The notes: generated by a model from the sequence alone, not told the origin. A stretch of DNA of 18,476 bases from an uncultured Erysipelotrichaceae bacterium (GCA_902795725.1 CADBLY010000086.1:1-18476); one strand, 5' to 3'; shown: positions 7,527 to 14,105, numbered from the stretch's first letter. Translations and numbers: made by a program.

Positions 7527-8222
7527 CTAATTCATAAATTCACTTGCATCAATCTTAATTCCAGGACCCATAGTAGATGAAATAGTAATATTTTTAATAT
7601 ATTTACCTTTAACTACTGAAGGTTTAGATTTAACGATTAATGAAATGAACGAAACTAAGTTTCCTAGCAGTTTATCTTCATCAAATGATACTTTACCAAT
7701 GGATACAGCTACATTTCCATAGCTATCTGCACGATATTCAACACGTCCTTTTTTAACGTCTTCAACTGCTTTATTAACATCCATAGTAACAGTTCCTGTT
7801 TTAGGGTTTGGCATTAAACCTTTAGGTCCTAAAACACGTCCTATTTTACCTAATGCAGGCATCATATCTGGAGTAGCGATAAGAGTATCAAAATCAAACC
7901 AATTTTCTTTTGATATTTTTTCAATCATATCATTATCTCCAACATAGTCAGCTCCAGCTTTTTTAGCTTCTTCTGCTTTTGGTCCCTTAGCAATAACTAA
8001 TACTTTTTTAGTTTTACCAGTTCCATTAGGTAGAACAGTTGCACCTCTTAATTGTTGATCAGCTTTTTTAGTATCAAGATTTAATCTTAAAACTAATTCT
8101 ACTGATTCATCAAATTTAGCACTTGCAATTTCCTTTACTAGTTTTACAGCTTCTTCTTTAGTATATAATTTAGTTTTATCTACTTTTGAAGATGCTTGAA
8201 CATATTTCTTTGCTTTCTTCAT
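7527..8222 (-). CDS. rplA: 50S ribosomal protein L1
   Basis: 231 residues, normal length. The sequence starts MKKAKKYVQASSKVDKTK and contains the L1 landmarks DMMPALGKIGRVLGPKGLMP and, near the C-terminus, ISSTMGPGIKID. L1 binds 23S rRNA at the mobile L1 stalk and, in many bacteria, represses its own operon by binding an mRNA mimic of that site. Such a motif lies directly 5' of this gene's AAGGAGG ribosome-binding site (8236..8230), besides the one before rplK. It is the second gene after rplK. No terminator follows; the rplJ promoter starts at once. Confidence 0.98.
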   Translation of the reverse strand: MKKAKKYVQASSKVDKTKLYTKEEAVKLVKEIASAKFDESVELVLRLNLDTKKADQQLRGATVLPNGTGKTKKVLVIAKGPKAEEAKKAGADYVGDNDMIEKISKENWFDFDTLIATPDMMPALGKIGRVLGPKGLMPNPKTGTVTMDVNKAVEDVKKGRVEYRADSYGNVAVSIGKVSFDEDKLLGNLVSFISLIVKSKPSVVKGKYIKNITISSTMGPGIKIDASEFMN

Positions 8223-8236
8223 TTTAATTCCTCCTT

Positions 8237-8267
8237 ATGTGGTATATGCGGATAATTCCTCCCACAT
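8237..8267 (-). promoter_or_regulatory. Second L1-type mRNA binding motif, before rplA
   Basis: The rplK-rplA gap contains ATGTGG ... CCACAT (perfect 6-bp stem) enclosing GGAG, a small GGA/TCC stem and the internal-loop sequence CGCATATA. This GTGGGAG...CCG...CCAC pattern is the known L1 operator and mimics the 23S rRNA L1 site. The 3' arm ends right against the rplA AAGGAGG, so bound L1 would cover the ribosome-binding site. Confidence 0.72.
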
Positions 8268-8282
8268 AGGTATAACCTATGT
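8264..8282 (-). promoter_or_regulatory. Perfect hairpin overlapping the rplA L1 motif
   Basis: ACATAGGT/ACCTATGT forms a perfect 8-bp stem with a 3-nt loop, starting 5 nt after the rplK stop. Its 3' arm shares four bases (ATGT, 8267..8264) with the 5' arm of the L1 motif, so the two stems compete. No U-run follows, so it is not an intrinsic terminator. Confidence 0.6.
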
Positions 8283-8287
8283 TTTAA

Positions 8288-8710
8288 TTATTCTTCTACA
8301 GTAACACCCATGTTTTTAGCAGTACCAGCTACTATTTTCATGGCTTCTTCTACTGTATAACAGTTTAAGTCTGGTAACTTAATCTCAGCAATTTCTTTAA
8401 GTTGAGCTTGGGTTAGGCTTCCAACTGTTTCATTAGCTCCTTTAGATGAGCCTTTTTTAAGTTTAGCTGTCTTTTTAATTAAGAATGCTGTAGGTGGAGT
8501 TTTGATTACAAAGTCAAAACTTCTATCATCATAAACAGTTATTTCAACTGGTAAGATATCACCCATTTTATCTCTGGTTGCATCATTATATTTTGTACAA
8601 AATTCCTGTAAATTAATTCCGGCTGGACCTAATACAGTACCAACTGGTGGTGCAGGAGTAGCTTTACCTGCTGGAATTTGTAATTTAATCTTATTAACTA
8701 TTTCTGCCAC
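8288..8710 (-). CDS. rplK: 50S ribosomal protein L11
   Basis: 140 residues. The sequence has the N-terminal KLQIPAGKATPAPPVG loop, where thiopeptides bind near the prolines, and the rRNA-binding C-terminal domain (from about 75). L11 sits at the GTPase-associated centre and is needed for stringent-factor activation. I chose GTG at 8710..8708, which gives MAEIVNKIKLQIPAG and lies 8 nt from the AGGAGG ribosome-binding site; a GTG three codons upstream overlaps that site and cannot be used. First gene of the rplK-rplA unit, preceded by an L1 operator. The start codon GTG is shared with rpoB. Confidence 0.97.
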   Translation of the reverse strand: MAEIVNKIKLQIPAGKATPAPPVGTVLGPAGINLQEFCTKYNDATRDKMGDILPVEITVYDDRSFDFVIKTPPTAFLIKKTAKLKKGSSKGANETVGSLTQAQLKEIAEIKLPDLNCYTVEEAMKIVAGTAKNMGVTVEE

Positions 8711-8740
8711 GAAAAACACCTCCTATTAATTGTTATGTGG

Positions 8741-8780
8741 TGTGGTTCAAATGCCTCCGCAATAAACATTAGCTCCCACA
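8741..8780 (-). promoter_or_regulatory. L1-type mRNA operator before rplK
   Basis: The leader contains TGTGG ... CCACA enclosing GGAGCTAATG, a middle loop and GGCATTTGAA. This GTGGGAG...CC...CCAC arrangement upstream of rplK is the widely conserved L1 binding site by which L1 represses the L11 operon. AATG and CATT can form the inner helix. The rplK ribosome-binding site follows about 12 nt later. Confidence 0.78.
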
Positions 8781-8784
8781 AAAT

Positions 8785-8804
8785 CTATATTAAAAATAAT
8801 ATAG
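8785..8804 (-). promoter_or_regulatory. 5'-terminal hairpin of the rplK transcript
   Basis: CTATATTA/TAATATAG is a perfect 8-bp stem with a 4-nt U loop. It begins one base after the predicted +1 (8805). It lies between promoter and L1 operator and is not followed by a U-run long enough for termination. Confidence 0.55.
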
Positions 8805-8811
8805 CCCATTA

Positions 8812-8840
8812 ATAATAACATATTTTTTTTTATTTGTAAA
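8812..8840 (-). promoter_or_regulatory. Promoter for rplK-rplA
   Basis: TTTACA (8840..8835), 17 bp, TATTAT (8817..8812), with TGT directly before the -10. It lies 20 nt past the nusG stop. Predicted +1 is near 8805. It has the same form as the rplJ promoter. Confidence 0.83.
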
Positions 8841-8860
8841 CTTACTATTTAATATTATGC

Positions 8861-9394
8861 TTAAATTTTTGCAATTTCACCAAAGTTAACTTCGACAATT
8901 GTCTCTTGACCAAATAGATCTAAAGCTACTTCGACTGATTGATTTGCTATATCAATAGATTTAACTTTACCCATCATATTTTCGAAAGCTCCACTAGTTA
9001 CTTTAACGTTGTCGCCTTCGCCTAATTCATTTGCAATATCTAATCTGCTCATATTCATGCTACCTAAGATTTTATCTACTTCTTGTGGTGTTAATGGGAA
9101 TGGTTTAGCACCCTTACCACTTGATCCGATAAACCCTGTAACACCAGGTGTATTACGAACAATAAACCATGCTTCATCAGTCATTATCATTTCAACAAGA
9201 ATATATCCTGGAAAAAGTTTTTTCTTTACTTCTTTTTCCTTACCATTCTTGTTTTCAATAATAGTCTCTTCTGGAACAACAACTCGAAAAATATAATCGT
9301 CCATACCCATTGAGCTAGCACGCATCTCAAGTTTTTCTTTTACCTTATTCTCATGTCCTGAATAAGTATTAACAACATACCATTCTTTTTCCAT
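8861..9394 (-). CDS. nusG: Transcription termination/antitermination factor NusG
   Basis: 177 residues, the usual length. The N-terminal NGN domain is clear (EWYVVNTYSGHENKVKEKL, LFPGYILVEM, VRNTPGVTGFIG at about 85-95), followed by the C-terminal KOW domain (GDNVKVTSGAFENMMGKV). NusG binds the clamp of RNA polymerase, modulates pausing and contacts Rho or ribosomal protein S10. Its ATG overlaps the secE stop by one base (TAATG), so the two are translationally coupled. No terminator separates it from the rplK promoter, so read-through into rplK-rplA is likely. Confidence 0.98.
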   Translation of the reverse strand: MEKEWYVVNTYSGHENKVKEKLEMRASSMGMDDYIFRVVVPEETIIENKNGKEKEVKKKLFPGYILVEMIMTDEAWFIVRNTPGVTGFIGSSGKGAKPFPLTPQEVDKILGSMNMSRLDIANELGEGDNVKVTSGAFENMMGKVKSIDIANQSVEVALDLFGQETIVEVNFGEIAKI

Positions 9395-9573
9395 TATGAA
9401 GCTAACCTCACAATCGCACCGATAACGGTATCAGTTAGAGTAAAGAATGCCATAAAGAATACTATAACAAGAATAGTAGCAGTAGAATATACAATCATTT
9501 CTTTTTTCTTTGGCCATCTAACCCTTTTTAATTCTTTTTTAACACTAACTATAAATCTCGCAAGTTTTTTCAT
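9394..9573 (-). CDS. secE: Preprotein translocase subunit SecE
   Basis: A 59-residue protein. It starts MKKLARFIVSVKKELKRVRW, with the SecE signature KRVRWPKKKE at 16-25, followed by one membrane segment (about 28-48, IVYSTATILVIVFFMAFF). Single-TM SecE is the normal Gram-positive form and clamps SecY in the translocon. The start ATG has a GGAGGG ribosome-binding site 3 nt away. In Bacillus rpmG (L33) precedes secE; here the promoter lies directly before secE and rpmG is absent from the locus. Confidence 0.95.
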   Translation of the reverse strand: MKKLARFIVSVKKELKRVRWPKKKEMIVYSTATILVIVFFMAFFTLTDTVIGAIVRLAS

Positions 9574-9597
9574 ATACCCTCCATTTAATTAAAATAA

Positions 9598-9615
9598 AAA
9601 CACCTCTTCGTGTTT
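9598..9615 (-). terminator. Hairpin at the secE transcript 5' end, possible greA terminator
   Basis: AAACAC/GTGTTT (6 bp, 6-nt loop) is followed by TTATTTT. The 5' arm starts exactly at the predicted +1 of the secE promoter. It could be a weak terminator for greA read-through, or a 5'-end stem of the secE message. The stem is short and AT-rich, so termination strength is doubtful. Confidence 0.45.
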
Positions 9616-9621
9616 AAGTAC

Positions 9622-9650
9622 ATATTATCACACAAAAAGGTATTTGTCAA
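9622..9650 (-). promoter_or_regulatory. Promoter for secE-nusG
   Basis: TTGACA (9650..9645), 17 bp, TAATAT (9627..9622), with TGA directly before the -10. Predicted +1 is 9615 (A). It lies 12 nt after the greA stop. Confidence 0.88.
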
Positions 9651-9662
9651 CGATTTTTAATC

Positions 9663-10130
9663 TTATATAGATATTTCCATTATTTTAACGTCATATTTGC
9701 CATTTGGACTATCTACTGAAACAGTTGATCCTACTTTTAGACCCATAATAGCTTGCGCTATTGGTGATTCATTAGATATTTTATTATCAAATGGATCTGC
9801 TTCATTGACACCTACGATTGAATATTCTTCAATTTCTCCATCTTCTACATAAGATAATTTTACCTTGGTACCAATAGATACTACATCAGTATTAACATTT
9901 TCAATAATGACAGCATTTTCTAGCATAGCTTCTATTTCTTTGATACGTCCTTCTACTTCTGCTTGTTCAGCTCTTGCAGCATCATATTCAGCATTTTCGG
10001 ATAAATCTCCTAGTGCTCTTGCTTCTTTTAAAGCTGTAATAACATTAGGTCTTCTCACTTGAATTAGATCTTCTAATTCACTTTTTAATTCATTCATTCC
10101 ATCTATTGTTAAATATACTTCTTTTTTCAT
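9663..10130 (-). CDS. greA: Transcription elongation factor GreA
   Basis: 155 residues, against about 158 for the family. The N-terminal coiled coil carries the tip motif GDLSENAEYDAA with acidic D42 and E45, which stimulate transcript cleavage by backtracked RNA polymerase. The C-terminal FKBP-like domain ends PIAQAIMGLKVGSTVSV. The start is the ATG at 10130..10128, 6 nt from GAGGTG and giving MKKEVYLTIDG; a longer frame upstream would begin in the promoter's -35 box. It lies 43 nt after the U32-family gene, as in Bacillus where greA ends the yrrN-yrrO-udk cluster, though udk is missing here. Confidence 0.97.
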   Translation of the reverse strand: MKKEVYLTIDGMNELKSELEDLIQVRRPNVITALKEARALGDLSENAEYDAARAEQAEVEGRIKEIEAMLENAVIIENVNTDVVSIGTKVKLSYVEDGEIEEYSIVGVNEADPFDNKISNESPIAQAIMGLKVGSTVSVDSPNGKYDVKIMEISI

Positions 10131-10161
10131 TTTCTTCACCTCTTTAAAATTAGTCTTAAAA

Positions 10162-10190
10162 ATAATACTACATTTATCTATCTTTGTCAA
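10162..10190 (-). promoter_or_regulatory. Promoter for greA
   Basis: TTGACA (10190..10185), 17 bp, TATTAT (10167..10162). No TGn element. The -35 box is read as part of the Val-Asp-Lys codons at the end of the upstream U32 gene, so promoter and coding sequence overlap. Predicted +1 is about 10155, giving a 25-nt leader. Confidence 0.8.
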
Positions 10191-11361
10191 CTCTAATCAT
10201 ATCATATTTGGACACTTTATAATCTATAGGTATATATACTATTTGTCTTGGATGATTTACTACTTCTATTATATTATTATCTTCATCGTAAATTTTATCA
10301 ATTTGATATTTTAATTGATAGTTTGGCCCAAATATTATAATATTATCACCCTTTTGAAAGTAATTTCTTTGTTCAACTTTCATCATTTTATCTTTATAAT
10401 CTAGAATAATTCCTAGGAATTCTTGGTTAGATAATTCTTGTCTACCATTATAGTAACTACAAGTTTCATCATATATTCCATTAAAAAATTGAACACTAGA
10501 TTCTCTATTAGCAACACTTTCAAGAGCCTTCTTATCTTTATTATATTCAAAATTAGAATTTAAATTATAATAATTATCTATTATTTTTCGATATGCCGAT
10601 ACTACAATTGCTATGTAATATAAAGAACGCATTCTACCTTCTATTTTAAAAGAATCAATACCAATATCAATCATTTCTTTTATATGTTCATACATCATTA
10701 AATCTTTAGCACAGAAGGTAAATGGTTTTTCCTTAGTTAATTTGTTTTTTGAACTATCTAAAAGTTCAAAATCCCAACGACAAATTTGACTACATCCACC
10801 ACGATTGGCATCACGATTTGTTAAGAAATTGGACATTACACATCTACCACTTATTCCAGCACACATAGCTCCATGGATAAACACTTCTATATCCATGCCG
10901 GTTTTTTCTTTTATTAGTTTGATATCTTCTTTATAACACTCTCTGGCAAGAACAATTCTTTTTACACCTTCATTTTTCCAAAATAGTACACTTTCATAAT
11001 TTAGGGTTGATTGTTGAGTAGATAAATGTACTTCTATATTATGCTTTTTGGCATATTTTAAAACACATGGATCACTTACAATAATTGCATCTACGTTGAT
11101 ACTTTTTAATTTTTGTAAATATCTATCTATCTGTTTTAAATCTGAATTATGCATGACTATATTTACTGTAACATATACTTTTTTTCCTAAATTATGAGCA
11201 TAATCAATACCTTCTTTTAATTCGTCAAATGTAAAATTTATGGCATTAGCTCTTAGATTTAATAAAGTCCCTCCAACATATACCGCATCTGCTCCATACT
11301 TTAAAGCTACTTTTAATCTTTCTAAATTGCCAGCTGGGGCAAGTAATTCTACCTTTTTCAT
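10174..11361 (-). CDS. U32-family protein, TrhP2/YrrO-like tRNA hydroxylation protein
   Basis: 395 residues. The N-terminus ELLAPAGNLERLKVALKYGA with DAVYVGG is the U32 TIM-barrel start, and the signature EVFIHGAMCAGISGRC with the following NRGGCSQICRW supplies conserved Cys at about 167, 174, 190 and 194. In studied members these help hold an iron-sulfur cluster. Once called collagenase-like peptidases, Bacillus YrrO and E. coli TrhP instead act in prephenate-dependent formation of 5-hydroxyuridine at tRNA position 34. The placement before greA and after a YrrN-like partner supports that role rather than proteolysis. The start overlaps the partner's stop by four bases (ATGA), with AAGGTG as ribosome-binding site. 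Confidence 0.88.
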   Translation of the reverse strand: MKKVELLAPAGNLERLKVALKYGADAVYVGGTLLNLRANAINFTFDELKEGIDYAHNLGKKVYVTVNIVMHNSDLKQIDRYLQKLKSINVDAIIVSDPCVLKYAKKHNIEVHLSTQQSTLNYESVLFWKNEGVKRIVLARECYKEDIKLIKEKTGMDIEVFIHGAMCAGISGRCVMSNFLTNRDANRGGCSQICRWDFELLDSSKNKLTKEKPFTFCAKDLMMYEHIKEMIDIGIDSFKIEGRMRSLYYIAIVVSAYRKIIDNYYNLNSNFEYNKDKKALESVANRESSVQFFNGIYDETCSYYNGRQELSNQEFLGIILDYKDKMMKVEQRNYFQKGDNIIIFGPNYQLKYQIDKIYDEDNNIIEVVNHPRQIVYIPIDYKVSKYDMIRVDKDR

Positions 11362-12209
11362 TTTTTCACCTTACTTATTGTATCAAGATACATAAAACCG
11401 GTATCTGTGTTTGGGATAAGCTTATTTATTTCATCGATACTTTCTATTACATTATTTTTGTTTACGTTATTTATTATTTTTATTATTTTTAAAAAAATAT
11501 CACTATCTATATCGAATCCATTAATAACTCCATATTCGATACCATTTTCTTCTAAGATATTAACTTCTTTTAAACTATTAAGAAGGTTGTTAGAATATAC
11601 AAAAGTTCCTATATTGGTATCTACTATTGGATATGTTTTATTTTCTTTCATTATATAATGAATATCAGAATCATCTTTTATATTAAACTTTTTAAGATAA
11701 TTTTTAACAATATGTCTTTTAGATACAAACATAGGTAAATAGCCAAAGATATTAGTCATTAGTTTAACAGAAGTATTTAATCTAATATCTAATATATCTG
11801 ATAGTTTAATATCGCTTGATAAATAAGTATAATTAATTCCAAAATTAGACCAATAGTTAATTGTTTCATAATTTGTTGATAAGTGTTCGGAAGCCCAAAC
11901 TAAATCATAATTTATTTTTAATTGTTTTTTTAAATTTACAAAACATACATCACTATATAAGACACCTTTAATAGGATAATTATTCAGTATTAATAAAAAA
12001 TCTTTTAATCTATCTAAATCTTTATTTTCAATATTTTTATTTAAGGATATAAATATTTCTTTAGAATAATCTAAATCATCTAATTTTTTTATATCAATAT
12101 TATAAAAGGTATTAACGCTCATATCTTTAATACCAATTATATAACCATCAACTAGATTCTTAGTTAAATCCATTTGTTCTTTATTATAAGGTATTACTAT
12201 TTTTTTCAT
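11358..12209 (-). CDS. Short U32-family protein, TrhP1/YrrN-like
   Basis: 283 residues, a shorter and more diverged relative of the gene that follows. Recognisable parts are FGYLPMFVSKR at about 156-166 and the barrel strands YDLVWASEHLS and YWSNFGINYTYLSS. It lacks the Cys-rich U32 signature, as does Bacillus YrrN, and is thought to work as the partner of the YrrO-like protein. The call relies on gene order (YrrN-YrrO-greA) as much as on sequence. The start has a GGTGGTGA ribosome-binding site. It begins just after a terminator-promoter overlap at 12222..12275, and its stop TGA overlaps the next ATG, showing that UGA is a stop codon in this organism. Confidence 0.75.
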   Translation of the reverse strand: MKKIVIPYNKEQMDLTKNLVDGYIIGIKDMSVNTFYNIDIKKLDDLDYSKEIFISLNKNIENKDLDRLKDFLLILNNYPIKGVLYSDVCFVNLKKQLKINYDLVWASEHLSTNYETINYWSNFGINYTYLSSDIKLSDILDIRLNTSVKLMTNIFGYLPMFVSKRHIVKNYLKKFNIKDDSDIHYIMKENKTYPIVDTNIGTFVYSNNLLNSLKEVNILEENGIEYGVINGFDIDSDIFLKIIKIINNVNKNNVIESIDEINKLIPNTDTGFMYLDTISKVKK

Positions 12210-12221
12210 CTTATCACCACC

Positions 12222-12244
12222 AAAAAAAGGACACTTAAGTCCTT
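12222..12244 (-). terminator. Terminator for the pduL/pilin transcript, overlapping a start site
   Basis: AAGGAC/GTCCTT (6 bp, 6-nt loop) runs straight into a U-run, the strongest terminator form in the window. It lies downstream of the TTGACA/TAATAT promoter of the U32 genes, whose +1 is predicted at 12240, inside the loop-proximal 5' arm. RNA from upstream contains both arms; RNA started here lacks most of the 5' arm. Confidence 0.85.
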
Positions 12245-12246
12245 AA

Positions 12247-12275
12247 ATATTAGCACATTTATTATTTTATGTCAA
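12247..12275 (-). promoter_or_regulatory. Promoter for the U32 pair
   Basis: TTGACA (12275..12270), 17 bp, TAATAT (12252..12247), with TGC directly before the -10. The -35 box begins at the base after the stop codon of the pilin-like gene. Predicted +1 is 12240 (A). Confidence 0.87.
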
Positions 12276-13145
12276 TTAATATTCAAATCCTCCACCACCA
12301 TGAGTTGCCCCGCTAGAGCTTTCATGAGTAGTGCTTCCACTACCGGAAGAATTATTCGTAGTTTTTTTATTTGGCGTATTAATATCTAAACAATCTTCTC
12401 CATTATTACCAGTTCTATAATATGTTAATTGACAATCATTATTTAGAAAGCATTTCAAACATTTAGATAGGCTAGCCTTTTCACTACTATCAGCTACTTT
12501 ATTTATGGCAAACTGTACTATAGCAATAACAAAGAATATCATTATAGCAATTATTATTTTTTTTACTAAACCACTTTGTGCTTTTTTAATTTCGTCTTCC
12601 TTAGATGAAGCAACAGCTTTTATCATTTGAATCATTCCAACGATAATTAAGACTACTGGGGTAACTATTTTTAAGGCATTAACCGCAAATGAAATGAGCC
12701 TTGGAATTATAACAGGAATATCATATGCTCCTGTTCCACCACCATTACAATTGTTTAAACTTAAATCTTTACCACAAGCTACATAAACAAGCCCGGTAGG
12801 ACTAGAGATATTATATTCATCATTCCATACTTCACCTGAATTAGCTTCATTTGAGCATTTACTACCTGATACTTTTTTACAAGTGGTTGTTTCATTTTCG
12901 CCTGTTTTGGCTTTGCAGTCTGTGGTATAAACAGTATTCTTAGTATAGTTATGTTTATAGCAAGGCGTTAAATTGTTACAAAACTTTTTATTTACACTAG
13001 TACCTTGGTTTCCATCTTCTAAGATGGGACTGGTTGAGTATTTGAAGATGGATGTTGTTTTCTTATAACAATCAATGGCATGTATACTAGATAGACCTAC
13101 AAATACTGTTAATAGACATATTATTAGATAGCTTATTTTTTTCAT
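12276..13145 (-). CDS. Secreted Cys-rich membrane protein with VirB2/TrbC-pilin-like membrane pair
   Basis: 289 residues; function unknown. A signal peptide covers about 1-23 (ISYLIICLLTVFVGLSSIHA). A Cys-rich region follows (about 24-140, many Cys, poorly conserved-looking). Two membrane segments at about 150-173 and 195-215 are joined by a short charged loop SKEDEIKKAQSGLVKK, the layout of VirB2/TrbC-type pilin subunits (as in the Mbov_0395 type). The tail is rich in Ser, Asn and Gly, ending GGGGFEY. No ATPase, coupling protein or other conjugation gene lies nearby, so a role in DNA transfer is not supported here. The ATG overlaps the pduL stop by four bases, so expression is coupled to a metabolic gene. 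Confidence 0.65.
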   Translation of the reverse strand: MKKISYLIICLLTVFVGLSSIHAIDCYKKTTSIFKYSTSPILEDGNQGTSVNKKFCNNLTPCYKHNYTKNTVYTTDCKAKTGENETTTCKKVSGSKCSNEANSGEVWNDEYNISSPTGLVYVACGKDLSLNNCNGGGTGAYDIPVIIPRLISFAVNALKIVTPVVLIIVGMIQMIKAVASSKEDEIKKAQSGLVKKIIIAIMIFFVIAIVQFAINKVADSSEKASLSKCLKCFLNNDCQLTYYRTGNNGEDCLDINTPNKKTTNNSSGSGSTTHESSSGATHGGGGFEY

Positions 13146-13705
13146 ATAATCTCTCCTATATCACCATTTTTTATTAAATGAGCATTGGCATCGTCGGTAT
13201 CTAAATGCATTTCAAAGAAGGAATTATCAGCAGCCTTTAGATAGACATTAGTTATTATACCACCTTTTTCTCCATTGATTTTAACATTTACTGTTTCTTT
13301 TCCTTCTAGGTTATACTGTTTTAATTGTTCAGGCAAAATGTGGATATGTCTTGTAGCTATAATGCAAGAATTATGTGCAGCTATAGTTCCATTAGGTCCT
13401 ATAATAGTTATGTTTTCACTATCTTGTAGATCACCTGAGTTTCTTACAGGAGGATTTAATCCTAGTTTATATGCATCAGTTTTGGATATTTCTACTTGAG
13501 TATAATCTCTTAGTGGCCCTAAAACTCTAACATTTTCTATTGTAGATTTATCTGTTTTTATAGACACTAAAGAGTTTGATGCATATTGATTAGGTTGAGT
13601 TAATGCCTTCTTTTTTTCTAAAACAGCATCATTGCCAAACAAAGTTTTAAAATCTTCTTCTTTCAAATGTACATGTCTATTTGAAACACCTATTGATACT
13701 TTCAT
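13142..13705 (-). CDS. pduL: Phosphotransacylase, PduL family
   Basis: 187 residues. Zinc-binding and catalytic landmarks of the PduL fold are visible: SNRHVHL at 8-14, ATRHIHI at 117-123 and EMHLDTDDANA at 165-175. PduL swaps acyl groups between CoA and phosphate (propanoyl or acetyl). No aldehyde dehydrogenase or microcompartment shell gene is nearby and the protein has no shell-targeting extension, so a general acetyl-phosphate/acetate-forming role as a Pta substitute is the likely one. I chose ATG 13705 because the family motif VSIGVSNRHVHL follows at once; a start nine codons upstream would lie in the -10 box. The leader is then only about 10 nt. The next gene overlaps the TGA stop. Confidence 0.9.
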   Translation of the reverse strand: MKVSIGVSNRHVHLKEEDFKTLFGNDAVLEKKKALTQPNQYASNSLVSIKTDKSTIENVRVLGPLRDYTQVEISKTDAYKLGLNPPVRNSGDLQDSENITIIGPNGTIAAHNSCIIATRHIHILPEQLKQYNLEGKETVNVKINGEKGGIITNVYLKAADNSFFEMHLDTDDANAHLIKNGDIGEII

Positions 13706-13720
13706 ATAATCACCATTATC

Positions 13721-13749
13721 ATTGTAACACATTTATATATTTTTTTCTA
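13721..13749 (-). promoter_or_regulatory. Promoter for pduL
   Basis: An extended -10, TGT then TACAAT (13726..13721), is clear. The -35 candidate TAGAAA (13749..13744) matches the consensus at four of six positions with a 17-bp spacer. Predicted +1 is about 13714, so the leader has about 10 nt and the transcript starts in or near GGTGAT. Confidence 0.6.
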
Positions 13750-13763
13750 TACTAATATTGTGC

Positions 13764-13791
13764 AAAAGAAAAAACTTAAGTTAAACTTAAG
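13764..13791 (-). terminator. Terminator after trxA
   Basis: CTTAAGT/ACTTAAG (7 bp, 3-nt loop) is followed by TTTTTTCTTTT. It begins one base after the trxA stop and closes the tig-rplS-lepB-trxA group. The stem is AT-rich but the U-run is long. Confidence 0.8.
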
Positions 13792-14094
13792 CTAATTAAT
13801 AAATTTTATTAATTCTTCTTTAGAAATAAATCCAACATTTTGTCTAACTAGAGATCCTTTTTCAAAAACTAGTAATGTAGGTATTGACATTATTCCGTAT
13901 TGTTTAGCTACGTTATTAGCATTATCTATGTCCAATTTATAGAATTCACAATTATCTATCTGGCTTGCTACTTCATCAATAATAGGACTTAGCATTTTAC
14001 ATGGTCCACACCAATTAGCATAACAATCTACTAATACTTTGTTTCCTTTTATTTTATCATTAAATTCTTCTTCTTTAATATCTATAACTTTCAT
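13792..14094 (-). CDS. trxA: Thioredoxin
   Basis: 100 residues. The active site WCGPCK at 28-33 has both redox Cys (29 and 32), and the cis-proline loop reads SIPTLLVF. It reduces protein disulfides in the cytosol, taking electrons from thioredoxin reductase. The sequence lacks a signal peptide. An additional Cys lies five residues before the active site (DCYANWC). It follows lepB by 11 nt with AAAGGGG as ribosome-binding site. Pairing with a signal peptidase gene is unusual but has no clear functional reading. Confidence 0.96.
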   Translation of the reverse strand: MKVIDIKEEEFNDKIKGNKVLVDCYANWCGPCKMLSPIIDEVASQIDNCEFYKLDIDNANNVAKQYGIMSIPTLLVFEKGSLVRQNVGFISKEELIKFIN

Positions 14095-14105
14095 AGTTCC
14101 CCTTT

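Noticed and set aside
8711..8719. GTG at 8719 as the rplK start
   Set aside because: It overlaps the AGGAGG ribosome-binding site; the GTG at 8710 has 8-nt spacing and gives the family N-terminus.
10131..10190. A longer greA beginning at 10190
   Set aside because: The extra 20 codons are the promoter and leader of greA (TTGACA at the start), and GreA homologues begin at the ATG at 10130.
12276..13145. Part of a conjugative element
   Set aside because: Only a pilin-like membrane pair is seen. No relaxase, ATPase, coupling protein, integrase or attachment repeat lies in the window, and both flanks are housekeeping genes.
13142..13705. Part of a bacterial microcompartment locus
   Set aside because: No shell protein, aldehyde dehydrogenase or diol dehydratase gene is near, and the protein lacks an N-terminal encapsulation extension.
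13706..13732. A longer pduL beginning at 13732
   Set aside because: The added codons cover the -10 box, and the conserved family sequence starts right at ATG 13705.
12233..13781. ACTTAAGT found in both the trxA terminator and the loop of the 12222..12244 terminator, as a repeat or protein site
   Set aside because: It is a short AT-rich palindrome that appears within two terminator stems or loops; two occurrences give no case for a shared operator.
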